Below are positions 40,120 to 51,959 of a DNA stretch of 64,000 nt, one piece after another. The stretch lies in contig NW_026063241.1 in NCBI RefSeq assembly GCF_024362695.1, forward strand, positions 684,501-748,500, written 5' to 3'. The translations under genes were made by a program, and so were the position numbers. Below the pieces are notes generated by a model. It did not search any database, was not told the origin of the DNA, and was given only the letters and a program-made list of their open reading frames with translations. The DNA comes from Pectinophora gossypiella (lineage: Eukaryota; Arthropoda; Insecta; Lepidoptera; Gelechiidae). Every line of letters starts with the position of its first letter. Position 1 is the first letter of the stretch.

Positions 40120-40640
40120 CGGCCGCTAGTAAATACGTATTTAAGTTGATAATAATCTTTCCTGAATCTCTTTTCTAAATCTATACTCGGAAAGCGCACA
40201 GATGTCTATGTCTTCGAAGTGTGTGTTATATATGCATAAGATGACGTGTAGGAGCACGCACACCGGCATCCGTCCGGCTATTACCGATTGCAAAGAACTT
40301 ATATGATCTGTTAGGACGTCTATGCACAGTCCGGGGTACAGTAAAATGAATTTTATGGGTTAAATCTATACAGTCATTATCTGCCGTGACACAATCCGTG
40401 TAACATCATAGCACTCAGCAACAATCTTCTCTTACCAAGTGATAAAATATTATATTTTAAAAGTAAATTAGTATATGATACTTTACTGCGATAACACCTA
40501 AACTGCATTGCGCACAAAAATTTGCGTTGAACTCTCTCCAGCATTTCGTTATACTTGTTGTAGATAGGGTTCCAAATAGGAGTTGCGTATTCAAGTTGAG
40601 ACCTTATAAGTGATTTATATAAATGTAGATATTATCAATG
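40120..40640 (-). pseudogene. LINE ORF2 C-terminal remnant
   Basis: The minus strand reads RSQLEYATPIWNPIYNKYNE, then LERVQRKFLCAMQFRC, then LGKRRLLLSAMMLHGL, the post-RT region of a CR1/Jockey ORF2. Stops follow. It is a fragment only, without RT motifs. Confidence 0.65.
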
Positions 40641-40842
40641 TTCTCTTTTAATCATCCTATATGTGTTTTATTTTTACTTCTTTTTGTATACCCAAGTGCA
40701 TGCATTAATTCTTGGTGAAAACTTAATTGGCTTCTGTACTACCTTAAATGTGTTATACTGATACATGTGTTATTTTAAGCTGTATGTTTTCCTTAAATAA
40801 AAAAAAATAAAAAAATAAAATAAATATTTATCGTAATTACTA

Positions 40843-43427
40843 ATCCATACTAATATTATAAATGCGAAAGTAACTCTGTCTGTCTGTCTGTCTGTTACTC
40901 TTTCACGCCTAAACGGCTCAACGGATTTTGATGAAATTTGGTATGGTGATAGATGATAACCTAGAAATGGTCATAGGCTATAAATAATCACGCCATCGTT
41001 CTTAGGGGTAGGCAGTTGGCAGATAACTAAATTGATTTAGTGATTTGTAGTCGTTTTTGTTGGGACTTTTGCTCTTTCACGTCTAAACGGCTGAACGGAT
41101 TTTAATGAAATTTAGTAAGGTAATAGTTGGTTATCTAAAAACGGTTGTACGATCAAATTGATCACGTCATCGTACTTAGGGGGTAGGAAGTAGGCAGAAA
41201 ACTGAATTGAGTTAGTGATTTTTTTATGGTTTTTGCTGGGAGTTTTGTCTATCATGCCTAAACGGCTCAACGGATTTTGATGAAATTTAGTTAGCTGATA
41301 GATAGTAATCTAGAAAAGGATATGGCCTATTAATATTTATGCTATCGTACTTAAGGCGTAGGCAGTAGACAGAAAACTAGGTTAGTGATTTTTAATTGTT
41401 TGTTTTAAAAGTTTGCCTCATTCACGCCTTAACGTCTGAACGGAATTTTATAAGACTTGGTTAATTTAAAGATAGGATCTTAGGCACGGACACAGGCTAC
41501 TTTTTATGGCGGGAAAATACCTCATTCCCGCGGAAATCTAGATTTCGTGATCGTGTCAAGAAGCGCATGACGCCATAGCTACTGGAATGATTTCGATGTT
41601 TTTTTTTAAACTGAGTGACCTCAAGTTAGTATTTGATCACTTTTCTAACTTAGAGGGTAGGTAGGCGCCATAATTTAGGGAATTTATGATAAAATTTTGA
41701 TGCAACTGTCTTTATTAAACAGTTATATCTCATTCCTACAGGAACCTACACATAGCTATAGCTAGCTATCTATTAACATTAAAACTCTTTCTAGAATCAC
41801 ATTACGCCAATTAATTGATCTGATTTGTATAAGTTTTTTTATTCAACTGACTGTTACATTACATACAGATAAAATCTAATTACTTACACCACATAATTAA
41901 TATAGTACTACATGACTAGCTACGTTTTAAACTTGAGGAGGTAATTCGATAGACATTTATACGAACTTTAAGCCCAGTAATCAATCATAGTAATAAGGTA
42001 ATACTCATTTTAGACAAAGAAACGGATAGGTAATCAGTTCGTCAACGAAATTATAACACCTACACTTAGTTTGTTTACTATTTAACGAGGGAAAATAATC
42101 CTTACTAATATTATAAATGCGAAAGTAACTCTGTCTGTCTGTCTGTCTGTCTGTTACGCTTTCCCGCTTAAACCTCTCAACCGATTTTGATTAAATTTGG
42201 CACAGACAATCTTTAGACCCTGAGAAAGAAAATAGGATACCTTTTATTGCGAAAAGAAGGGACGAAGAGATTGAAATAGGGGTTGAAAGTTTGTATGGGA
42301 TATTTTAATTTTAAAATATAAATCCATGAAACTTTATATTTAAGCACTTGATAAAAAATAATTAAACATTTGTTCTAGCGTTGCTGAAATTTCGACCAGT
42401 GAGGGGGTGAAATGAGGGTTGAAAGTTTGTATGGGAGTTCGTCATTTTTGGGGATAAAACCACGAAACTTTATATTTAGGAACTTGATAAGAAATAAAAA
42501 AACAATTTGTTAAAGCGTTTTTGAAAATTCGATCTTTGAGGGGATGAAATAGGTGTTGAAATTTTTTATGAGGTTCGTCATTTTTCAAGATAAAAATATT
42601 AAATTTTGTGTTTAGGCACTAAATAACAAACAAAAAATCGTTTGTTCAAGCATTTTGAAATTTTTACCAGTATGGGGGTGAAATACGGGTTGAATGTTTG
42701 TATGGGTATTCGTCATTTTTGAAGATAAAACCATGAAACTTGGTACGTAGGTCTCTTAGGATGTGCAGAGTTTTTCAACAAACGGATTTTCCGAAATTCG
42801 AACGGAACGGAACGGATTCGGAACGGGAACTACGAAGCCAAACTTTTTGTATACAAAATATTAACCACTGAACCTAGGAACATGATATTTAGTAGTTTTG
42901 GGTGTATCAAGTTAAAAAAATTTGGCTTTTGTAGATAAAGTTCCTTTTAACGAATACTCTGCATCGCCGCCACTGCCGTCGGTCGTCGTTCGTCGTCGCG
43001 CACATTCGCCGAAGTGTGGCGGCAGTCAACGGCGCTGTCTTGTGGTGGGGGAGCGCACGTGGTGTATACGTGGCCTGCTCGCGAGTGTCGAGTCCTAACA
43101 ATTTCTACATTTTAACAAATAATAACAAAATAGCAAACGTTGTGTACAAAAAAGTTTTAAATTAGGTCATTTTAAAATATTTTTGTACACAACGTGACGC
43201 TGACCCCTGTAAGTGTCTTGGACATAAGGGACCGATAAATATTCCTAGGTAATTTCTGCCACTCAATGGAATACATAGGTACTTTATAACGACTGTAAAC
43301 AGATATTTTTTATTTTTTTTAAATATACCTACTTACTCTCTTTTAATCACATGCTATACCGTTCCTTTTATATAATCCTTAATATTCAAATTAAAAGTAC
43401 GCAGACGAAGTCGCGGGTACCAGCTAG
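40843..43427 (+). mobile_element. Non-autonomous Helitron, copy 3 (different 3' half)
   Basis: The first about 1.47 kb (to 42310) match copies 1 and 2, including the internal second 5' end at 42099. After that the sequence is different: four blocks each with ...GGGGGTGAAAT..GGTTGAAAGTTTGTATGGG, a GC-rich block (about 42955-43090) and an inverted GTTGTGTACAAAAA/TTTTTGTACACAAC pair (about 43139-43195). It ends with GTCGCGGGTACCAGCTAG at 43427 followed by T. Flanks A and T fit a Helitron. Confidence 0.8.
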
Positions 43428-43436
43428 TAATATATA

Positions 43437-44045
43437 TGTCGGAGTTAGTTATGAATTAAGAAGAGAAATTGATCAAATCGGAAAATAAAATGAAGTTACA
43501 TCACTTCCGTCATGAAGTTGCAACGCTCCGACGAAAGGTGGCGTACGAGCAGAGCGGAGTGAAGTCGGGAGTCACTACAGAGTCGTCGTGTCGAGCGGAC
43601 GTGTACTGCCGTTCTAGTCGGGCAGTCTACCGCGAACCATCGTCATGAGCGGACGTGTCGAATAATTACGAGGAGTGCTATAGTCGCTCACCTATAACTT
43701 GTAGGGACGTCAAGAAAGTGTGATCGGAAAAGAGCACCTAGCAAGTACGTTCACATGTCCTGATGATTCGGTCCGAATATAGGAACCATGGGTGGTGGAG
43801 GGCCCCTTCGCGCTAACGTCCTTATGCGCGCTAGATAACGAGTGACTGTGTAACCGTTACGAATACCGTGACGTTGCCGTGAGTGTGTACCTTATGCTGT
43901 GACTATCTAATCGTGATACAAAAACTATGTGGAAGTAAATAAAATGATTGTGATACTGATGACGGCCATTATTGTCTTCTAACGCCCACTCTTCTAACGC
44001 CCACCCTCCATTCTGATGATGATGTTACGACCCACTGTTACGACA
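43437..44045. mobile_element. Solo LTR, 609 bp
   Basis: It starts TGTCGGAGTT and ends TTACGACA, giving 5-bp inverted ends TGTCG/CGACA, flanked by TATA on both sides (43433-43436 and 44046-44049), a 4-bp duplication as in Ty3/gypsy elements. No internal coding sequence. Because TATA is low complexity, the duplication is only moderate evidence. Confidence 0.5.
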
Positions 44046-44055
44046 TATAATTCCA

Positions 44056-45190
44056 TCAATTCAGATTTATAAATTCATCGTAGCTATAGAACGATTGTTC
44101 AACGAGCCATCGTTTTAGTTGGACTTTGAAAGATGCCGTGCTCGGAGCTTCTTTAATGGATTGCGGAAGCCTGTTGTAAACGTGTGGGCTCATGGCGTGG
44201 ATGGTCCGAGTTGCCTTCGCCAGTCGATGCTGTATGGTATTGAGGCGGTTCCCGTATCGCAATCCTTGCCTCCCATTCTCACCTCTCGTCCTGAATAGGT
44301 GCAGATAAGCACATGTGTATGTTGCTATTTGTAGAATTAGAAGGCTCGGGAGTGTCAATATTTTGAGTGCGACGAAGTACGGCTTAGCAGACTCGTCCGC
44401 CGGTATCCTCGCCACAGCTCGCACGGCGCGCTTCTGGAGTGCGAAGACGCGATTCCAGTCGGCTGCACGTCCCCAAATTTCGAGGCCATATTGTAGCATT
44501 GACTGTATAGTAGCAGGTCCGTACCGTATCCTTAAGTCAGTGTCGAGGACAGCCTGTTCAGTGCAAAACAACCACGAGCAAGTTTACCACAAAGGCGGTC
44601 AATATGGGAGTCCCAACATAAGGTCTGGTCGATTTGGAACCCGAGGAACGACGCTACGCCGACCTGCTCCAGACGGATTCCGCCAACATCTACCACCAGC
44701 TTACGACGTGGTCGTCCTGACAAGTCGAAACAGATAAATTGAGTCTTGCTAAGGTTCAGGGCTAAACCGTCGTCCCGAAACCAGCCGGCCAGCTCATGGG
44801 CAAAAGAGTTCAATAATTGTTCAAGGATATCAAGTGTTGGGGCTGTGACCACTGCAGCAACGTCGTCCGCGTACATGTACGTCTCAGCTATCTTTACGGC
44901 ACCTGGTAAATCGTTTAGTAGCAGTGAGAAGGCAAAATTCGATAACGATGAACCCTGCGGTACTCCGATTGACGTTTGCAGACCATCAGACTTGATTTCA
45001 CCTCCCTTATCTACCACATACTGAACTCTATTGCACATAAAGTCTATCATAAGATCTAGAGCACGGTGGCCGATGCCGTAATGCTCGAATTTCATTCTTA
45101 ACACTGCGTGGTCAGCGACATCGAATGCCTTAGAGAGGTCACAGCAAATTACTGCAACCTCTTGTTTATGTTCGCGTGCATCGAGAATAC
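44056..45190 (-). pseudogene. LINE-C ORF2 fragment (RT and C-terminus)
   Basis: The minus strand from about 45190 reads a motif A region CCDLSKAFDVADH, then IGVPQGSSLSNFAF (motif B), YMYADDVAAV (motif C) and FLGFQIDQTLCWDSHI. A frame change at about 44550 leads to SMLQYGLEIWGRAADW and a C-terminus ending SFYSYDEF (stop 44056). It is more GC-rich than its neighbours. 5'-truncated: the endonuclease is missing. Confidence 0.75.
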
Positions 45191-45375
45191 GTTCGTATAC
45201 TTACCTTGTCGAATGCTTTTTAAAAATCTGTATAAATAGCATCGATTTGTACGTTTCCATCGAAGCTTTTGAAAAGAAAATCCGTGAATATCATGAGATT
45301 TGTAGATGTTGAACGATTTTTAACAAAGCCGTGTTGTTCTTGTAAAATATTGTTGTGTAATAGTGGATATATTTT
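45190..45375 (-). pseudogene. Second LINE RT fragment
   Basis: The minus strand reads EQHGFVKNRSTSTNLM, then IDAIYTDF, stop, KAFDKV, an RT finger/motif A piece of a different LINE family. It abuts LINE-C, so the junction is a chimeric breakpoint. Confidence 0.6.
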
Positions 45376-46198
45376 ACAGTTAGTATGTTACTAGTTTTTC
45401 AAAAAGTTTCGACAGTACAAATACAAATATACAAATACAAAAATATTTATTTGTGAATGTTGCGTGTTACAAGATATTACAGTGTTGTCATCGGTCTCAG
45501 CACATTCAGCCAAGAATTGGCATACAAATTTAAAATTGTCATTCATATAACAAACTAAACTTGAGAAATCAACATAATAATAAATTATGAACTTAAATAA
45601 ACTCAAATAACTCAAACTTAAATAATTCAATAACATAATTCAAATTTTAACTCAATAATAATAATGCCTAAATGTCATGCAAAATAATATATGAATCATT
45701 AATTCCAATTTATAAATAAAAGTAACTAATAAAAAATCCACATAATTAACAATCATTAATACCTAACTAAAATAATAATAAATATCTAAATATAATATTC
45801 AAAAAATCAGTTAACAAGTCAATTTAATCGTAATTGCATATTCTCTTATTTTTATGTAGTATAAGCTGTAGCATCTAATTACGTACTTGGAAAAAATACT
45901 CACGTATTTATAGGACTCTTGGCTTGGTGGAGAGTAATTTAGAAGACCGTAAAGTTTTATAAAAGCGTCAAAAAAAAATCCCGAAGTTTGAAAACGGGCA
46001 GAATTTGGCTTAAAATGACGTGAAGCCATTCCAGAATTGACTCGTTATTGCTACATAACTTTTAAAATACTAGTTTCCAGAACATAATTTTAACGTTCAC
46101 AGAACAAGGGATAGTTAATAAAGCTAAATACGTAATTGTGTTTATTGTGAACCCTTTAGTTTTAGTACAATTTCATATTTTAATTTTGAAGCCAGCAT
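45376..46198. other. AT-rich gene-free stretch
   Basis: Contains (ATACAAAT)n-like sequence near 45415-45445 followed by ATATTTATTTGTGAATG, which looks like a retroposon 3' end on the minus strand. No supported gene. Confidence 0.4.
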
Positions 46199-46202
46199 GT
46201 GT

Positions 46203-46598
46203 CTCAATTCGGTGAAATTAAGTTTTGTCAACTTACATCACTAACTACGCGCAGTACTATCATCACTACCCGGTTCCCGTGGAGAGACAGGTGCGCCCGA
46301 GTGCCCGAGATGTGTGGATGGGCGGACTGCTGCATAGAGGAGAGTTTTTCGAAGGGTCGAAATCGTTCGTTTTTTTTGGGGTAGTGTCAATTATCTAAAA
46401 TCGGTGGAAGATATTAATTTTGTTTATGAAGTATTTAATAATATATGTGCTAAATTAATAAAGTATTTAGGTGATATCTGACTGTATGTTTTGTATTAAT
46501 TGATTTAATTGATAACTTTACTAGATAATTGATGAAATGTGATATTTTCTCAATTCGATGGGTCTCAATTCCCTGGAAAATGGGGCATCGAATTGAGA
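46203..46598. repeat. TCTCAATTCGGTG-type boxes, left group
   Basis: TCTCAATTCGGTG lies at 46203-46215, TCTCAATTCGATG at 46548-46560, a partial TCTCAATT at 46563, and the inverted CATCGAATTGAGA at 46586-46598. The last three form an inverted pair around a 25-bp loop. The same box recurs at 49476-49566 and inverted at 49688-49700. Confidence 0.7.
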
Positions 46599-46739
46599 TT
46601 TGATATTGTTTACATAACAAATGGCATCACGCCTTTTACCTCGAAGGAGTAGGTTAGGGAGAGGGTTTGGTTATTATTATTCTGAGAACATTATTAGTAT
46701 TAGATGTAATAATTCAATCAAAATTTAAAGCGAATAAAG

Positions 46740-49075
46740 CAGGTGGCCAGAACATATTTGCCGGAGGGGTGGCTCCAGTAGAAAGCCATTCCTCACACGA
46801 GACAAGACCTCGTAGGCCCAAACTTGGTCCCGCTTGTTCTGAACAAAATTAGATTTGCTCTCCCGACAGTCGAGCTTGCAAGAGCATTTTGCCCAGAATG
46901 TACATCCTTCCCGGAGAAGACCTACCGGGATATGAAACTTAAAATACTGGGATGGTCCTTTTGTGTGGGTCTCATAATTTGCACACCTTAAATCAGTTCA
47001 AGGATCAGAGGATCAGCTGTTCTAAATGAGCTGATAGTGGCTTCACTCGCTGAATTAAAACCACTGCTTTTAAGCCGTAAGGATGCGTCTATGGAGTTAG
47101 CAGATAGTGAAGATACAGACGATCTATCTACAGTTCTGTCCTCGTCATCGAAGTCAAAGAAATTGTCCAGGGTCGATAAATTAGAACAGACCTTTACTGA
47201 GATGAAGGACATGCTTTCCAACATTTTAAGGAGGCTCGATAATACTTCAGACGATGAATGTCGTTCGCACGAAGGATGTCTTGAGGAGGATACAACGAAA
47301 TCATTCACCTGAAAAGCTCCGGATCTATTACCTGAAGAAGATGTAGAAGATTTTGATTTCGCTTCCATGACTAAGGAACAAGGTCCTTGAGGGAATCAAG
47401 TGCTTGAGGTTGGGTGAACTAGCATAAAAGCAGATACGTTATTCGTCTTTCACGCCTTTTGAGTTAACCATTGCTTAAAGAAGTTTAACTCGTCAAATAC
47501 CACAGCTGATTTTTTGATAAAGCAGGAAACCGGTTTCGGGACGACTTTACACGGCTTGTTATTGCAACGAGAAACGCTTGGCAATACTATGAAGGAACTT
47601 TGAACCAAACATCCTACTCTGAAACAGGATCTTAAGTATGCATTTTTGGGATCAAACTCAGGTTTCAAAAATATATCGGATGATGTCCTACAATATGTAT
47701 GCGGTCGCAAGGTAGAAGCTATTGAACAGAGAAGAAATGCTATCTTGCCACAAGATGAGTACCATGCTACATTAAAAAAGATATAAAGTTATAAAGACAG
47801 GTCACAGAAAATTCTTGACAATAGTACATCAACACAGAAAACTTCAGTTTACTTGCCTACCTTTCGGCCTATCGACTGCACCGCTCACATTTGCAAGGGT
47901 ATCAACTGCATCGCTGCACGGATAAGGGAAAAGGGGATAAGAGTGATAGTTTACCTCGACAATTTTATCTTAGCTAATCAACAGAAAGACCAGTTAGAGG
48001 AAGACACCTAATACGTGGTAAATTATCTGGAGAAGCTTGGATGGAAAATAAACAGAAATAAATCTCTGAACCCACCAACCCATTGTCTAGACTACTTGGG
48101 GATAATGTGGGACGCAGAGAAAAACAGAACCTTTTTACCGGACAGCAGAATAGACAACTTAACAAGTATCCTTATGGAAGTATTGAAATCAGGAACCTGG
48201 AATTGGGTCACAGGAAAAAGTCTTGTAGGGAAATTGAGCTATGCATCTTTCACGGTCCCTCTAGGAAGATTACATATCAGACGTCTTCAACATGCAGCCA
48301 ATTGTCTTCCTCAACACCAGAAAACACGGAAATTTCTAATACCGACAAAAGCTCTACAGGAATGTTCTTGGTGGTTGGAACACCTTCACAAAGGACGAAC
48401 AATTTTCATATATTAGGACACAGTATTCTACACAACAGATGCTTCAGACAACGGATGGGGTGCTCATGTCAACGAGTCTCTAATCAGCGGAGTTTGGGAG
48501 AAGAGCCAAACCTTGTGGCATATAAATCGCAAAGAGCTGTATGCAGTATACCGAGCATTTTAGATGACGTTACCCCAACTACGAAAACTACGAGTCATTA
48601 TTCAGTCCGACAACAAAACGGTTGTGTCCTAGTGTCCTATATAAGGAATCAGCGGGGAACAAGTTCCAGTCTCTTAACAGACCTAGTAGCAAAACTTCTG
48701 GAACTTGCTCAAAAGAACAGAATATAAATTTTTGCTTATTACATTCTGGGTGTTTTTAACAATTTTGCCGACAGCCTCTAGCGGCAGAAATCTCTAGCGG
48801 ACTGGCATCTGTCGGATCGAGTGACGAACTTTCTATTCAAAAAGTGGGGAATTCTTCAGATAGATCTTTTCGCAACTTCTCATTCGAAAATAGTTCCGAT
48901 TTATGTGGCCTGAGATGTGAGGGACAAAGGTGCTATTTTCATAGATGCATTCAGCAAAACATGGGACTTCTACCTAGCTTGGGTATTTCCTCCACCAGCG
49001 TTGATACCTCTACTAGACGAACGCAAGGGAGATTAACGCTTGGAACTACGCATGTCAAAGGGAAGTGAGGAAGGT
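46740..49075 (+). mobile_element. Decayed DIRS-like retrotransposon remnant
   Basis: Pieces in several frames are collinear: a gag-like acidic region (47037-47312, coiled coil VDKLEQTFTEMKDMLSNILR), RT with FGLSTAPLTFAR and YLDNFILANQ (about 47860-47980), LGWKINRNKSL and LDYLGIMWD then GKLSYASFTVPLGRLHIRRL (48015-48416), RNase H with TTDASDNGWGAHV and HINRKELYAVYRAF (48430-48560), then SDNKTVVSYIRNQ, FADSLSR-like and DLFAT...DAFS.TWDFYLAWVFPPP (to about 49010). This order and these motifs match DIRS/Ngaro-type pol. The tyrosine recombinase is not seen. Many frame breaks. Confidence 0.65.
48015..48416 (+). pseudogene. DIRS-like RT/RNase H segment
   Basis: This is the longest open part of the remnant. 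It covers the RT thumb (EKLGWKINRNKSLNPPTHCL), the conserved YLGIMWD and the GKLSYASFTVPLGRLHIR helix that links RT to RNase H in DIRS elements. The RNase H catalytic DAS is in the next frame at about 48440. Confidence 0.65.
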
Positions 49076-49475
49076 ATAATCTCACTTGGTCAAGCCTAGG
49101 CAAGACATGAAATATATCATTTTCTTCCCTTCGTGGGGAAAAGTTTTCTATTTTTTACGATATTCATACAATACAATACAATACAAATACACTTTATTGC
49201 ACCAAAATAAAAATAAAAAATTACAAAAAGTCTCTTAACATTATTCATTTGTTTCATTCACCTTTCATACACATATCCGTCCTCACGCAATCCAATCCAC
49301 ACCTTTTTCGGTCGTCTCCTACCCCCTATGTCCATCATGCACATTCATACTCACCACATACCATCTAATATGACTTCCATTCCTCTTCATCAGATGTCCA
49401 TACCACATCATTATTGGTCATTCATTGCATAATTTCTATAATAACTAACATCATCTCTAAGTTCGCTGGCTTATT

Positions 49476-49566
49476 TCTCAATTCTGTGATTCATTTTCTC
49501 AATTCGCTGAGCCGCTTCTCAATTCGGTGTTTCATTTTCTCAATTCGGTGGTTGTCCAATTCGGTG
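49476..49566. repeat. Five-copy, about 21-bp array of TCTCAATTCGGTG boxes
   Basis: Boxes start at 49476 (TCTCAATTCTGTG), 49497 (..CGCTG), 49517, 49538 and about 49556. Spacing is 21, 20, 21 and about 18 bp. An inverted copy CACCGAATTGAGA follows at 49688-49700. Confidence 0.75.
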
Positions 49567-49700
49567 ATTAACTTTTCTCATAAACCACTTCACCAAATCT
49601 GGTCCCAATTGCATCATTAGATTTAAGATAAAATATAGTTCAATATTTGTTATTAAAATATTCATAAAAGCCTAAATTCAATTTCGGCACCGAATTGAGA

Positions 49701-50291
49701 AAAAATAGACCCTTCCGTAGAAATGCCCGTATCATTTAAAAACTCTGACACACTATAATACGCCTTCGTTACTAGAAATTTAAATAAATGGTTCTTAAAC
49801 TCTTTGACACTTGTGTACTGCAGAACTTCATGTGGCAACTTATTATAAAGTTTTGGTGCCATGGCACAGATATTTTTGTGAAACAGGGTAGTTTTACAAT
49901 TAACCAGTCTCAGTTTAAAGTCTCGCCTCGCGATTTCTACTTTATTGAAGTATGCTAAGTGGGTTTTTGCAAACAGAACCGTTTCAAAAATGTATAGTGA
50001 TGGTACCGTTAGCAGCTTTAGGCGTACAAAATGTGGCTTACAGGAATCTGTGCGCTTTAAACCACAAATCGCTCGGACGCAACGCTTTTGTGCTATCAGG
50101 ACATTATTACTATCAAATCAAATCAAATATACTTTATTGCACAGAACTAAAATTTCAACAATCAGACATAACACATGAACTATGCGTACTATGTGTGGCA
50201 TTGCCCCAGAACATTATCCCATATCTTAAGATGTAAACAACGAATCCATGGTAAGCAACTATTACTGCGCCCCGATTAACCACCTTAGACA
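49701..50291 (-). pseudogene. LINE-D ORF2 C-terminus
   Basis: Reading minus from the RTE junction: a HGFVVYILRYGIMFWGNAT segment, the short repeat insertion, then CVRAICGLKRTDSCKPHF, MAPKLYNKLPHEV and YYSVSEFLND. This is the usual C-terminal region after the RT thumb and continues the RT at 53681-54140 across the RTE element. Confidence 0.7.
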
Positions 50292-50344
50292 ATCTCCATA
50301 GTGCATCTTCTTCTTTGTCTTCTTTGTCCACCCCTGTTCCCAGT

Positions 50345-50812
50345 TTAGCTGGGGTCGGGTCTCCTTACACGTCTGCGCCAGAGAGCTCTGTTCTGGCTTG
50401 TCTCTGTACTCAGATTTTCCAATAGAATCTCTTTCTGCATATTTGACCACCAGGTAGAAGGCGGTCGGCCTCTTCCACGCGGTCGATCAGGTATGTTTAA
50501 GGCCTTGTTGACGGAGTGGTCGTCTTCGCGTCTCAGGATATGGCCGTACCATCGCAACCGGCTTTCTTTCACCTTTTCCACAATCGATGCAACCCTAAAC
50601 GAACCCCTGACATATTCGTTTCGCACTCTATCCAGTCGAGTCACTCCTCCCGCCCATCTGAGCATTTTCATCTCGTTTGTGTGGAGTTTCTGTTCGTGTG
50701 CTTTCTTGATGGTCCAGCATTCAGCTCCATACGTCATGGCTGGTCGTACTGCCTGCCGTCTTATATATTTTCCCTTTTGTTCGGATGGGTATTTTGGGGT
50801 CGCAGAGGACAC
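50345..50812 (-). pseudogene. RTE LINE ORF C-terminal domain
   Basis: Reads AMTYGAECWTIKKAHEQKL, MKMLRWAGGVTRLDRVRN and SRLRWYGHILRR, the typical RTE C-terminal region after the RT. It is in a different frame from the RT (50721-51959), so a small indel lies around 50770. Confidence 0.8.
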
Positions 50813-51959
50813 CTGTCAGCGATCTCCATTTGAGCCAGGCAGTGTTAATGCGATGGTCCACATCCTTATCAACATTTGCATCGGCGGTAAGCACAGAACC
50901 CAAATACTTGAAGTTGTCCACTTTGGGCACGACGTGGTTGTCTATAAGAATGTCACAGCCTGTTTCAGCGGTCCCTCCGTAGTCGCATTCTAAATATTCA
51001 GTTTTACTCCGGCTTATACGAAGTCCGTGGCTTTCTATTTGTGTAACCCATTGACTAAGTGACTTCTGAAGGTCTGGTGCGCTTTTCGATATGAGGACTA
51101 TATCATCTGCATAGAGCATGCATTCTGGCGTCGGTTTTTGAATGCCGCGCGTGATATACTCCATGCATAGAATGAACAAAAGTGGGCTCAGCGCCGATCC
51201 TTGATGTACTCCCACTTCTACGTTGAAGTACTCACTGACGCCAGCAGGGCTTTTGACGCAAGTCTTTGTGTTCCTGTACATGTCTTGGATTAGTGCTATA
51301 TAATGCTCTGGAATGTTTTGAGCTCTCATTGCCTGCCACACTAGTTTTCTGGGCACTCTATCGAAAGCCTTTTCTAGGTCAATGAAAACCAGGTACAGAT
51401 TTTCTCTGTTCGCACGGTGTTTCTCCATTACTACTCGGATTGTCTGTATGGCATCGACAGTTGATTTGCCTGGTCTGAAGCCATATTGGTTTTCGGATAT
51501 ACATGAGCAGTTGGTTATGCGGGAGGCAATAATTCGTTCGAATAGCTTTAGTGTGTGCGACGTAAGCTTTATCACTCTGTAATTACCGCATTGTGCAATA
51601 TCTCCTTTTTGTTTATATACAGGACATAAGGTGCTGTATCGCCAGGAATTTGGGATTTTACTTTCCGCAATAATGCAATTGAAGAGTTCAGTCAGCCAGT
51701 GTACACCACTTTTCCCCAGCATTTTCCAGATATCTGCTGGTATTCGGTCCGGGCCGGTAGCCTTATGGTATTTTATTTTAGACACAGCCTTCGTCACTTC
51801 TTCTACTGAGATGGCGTCTATGGGTCCCTTGGCAGGTAGTAGATAGGGCAATGCTGTGCTGGGGAATTCTTCGTTCATCAGTTCCTCGTAATATTCCCGC
51901 CATCTTTGACTGATATCCCTATTTGCTGTTAGAAGTGTACCTTGGGTATTTAATATCAA
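50721..51959 (-). pseudogene. RTE LINE reverse transcriptase
   Basis: KYHKATGPDRIPADIWKM, SWRYSTLCPVYKQKGDIAQC, FIDLEKAFDRVPR (motif A), GVHQGSALSPLLF (motif B) and LYADDIVLIS (motif C) identify the RTE-clade RT, and the HQGSALSPLLF form is characteristic of the clade. Upstream the endonuclease is in another frame. Confidence 0.85.
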
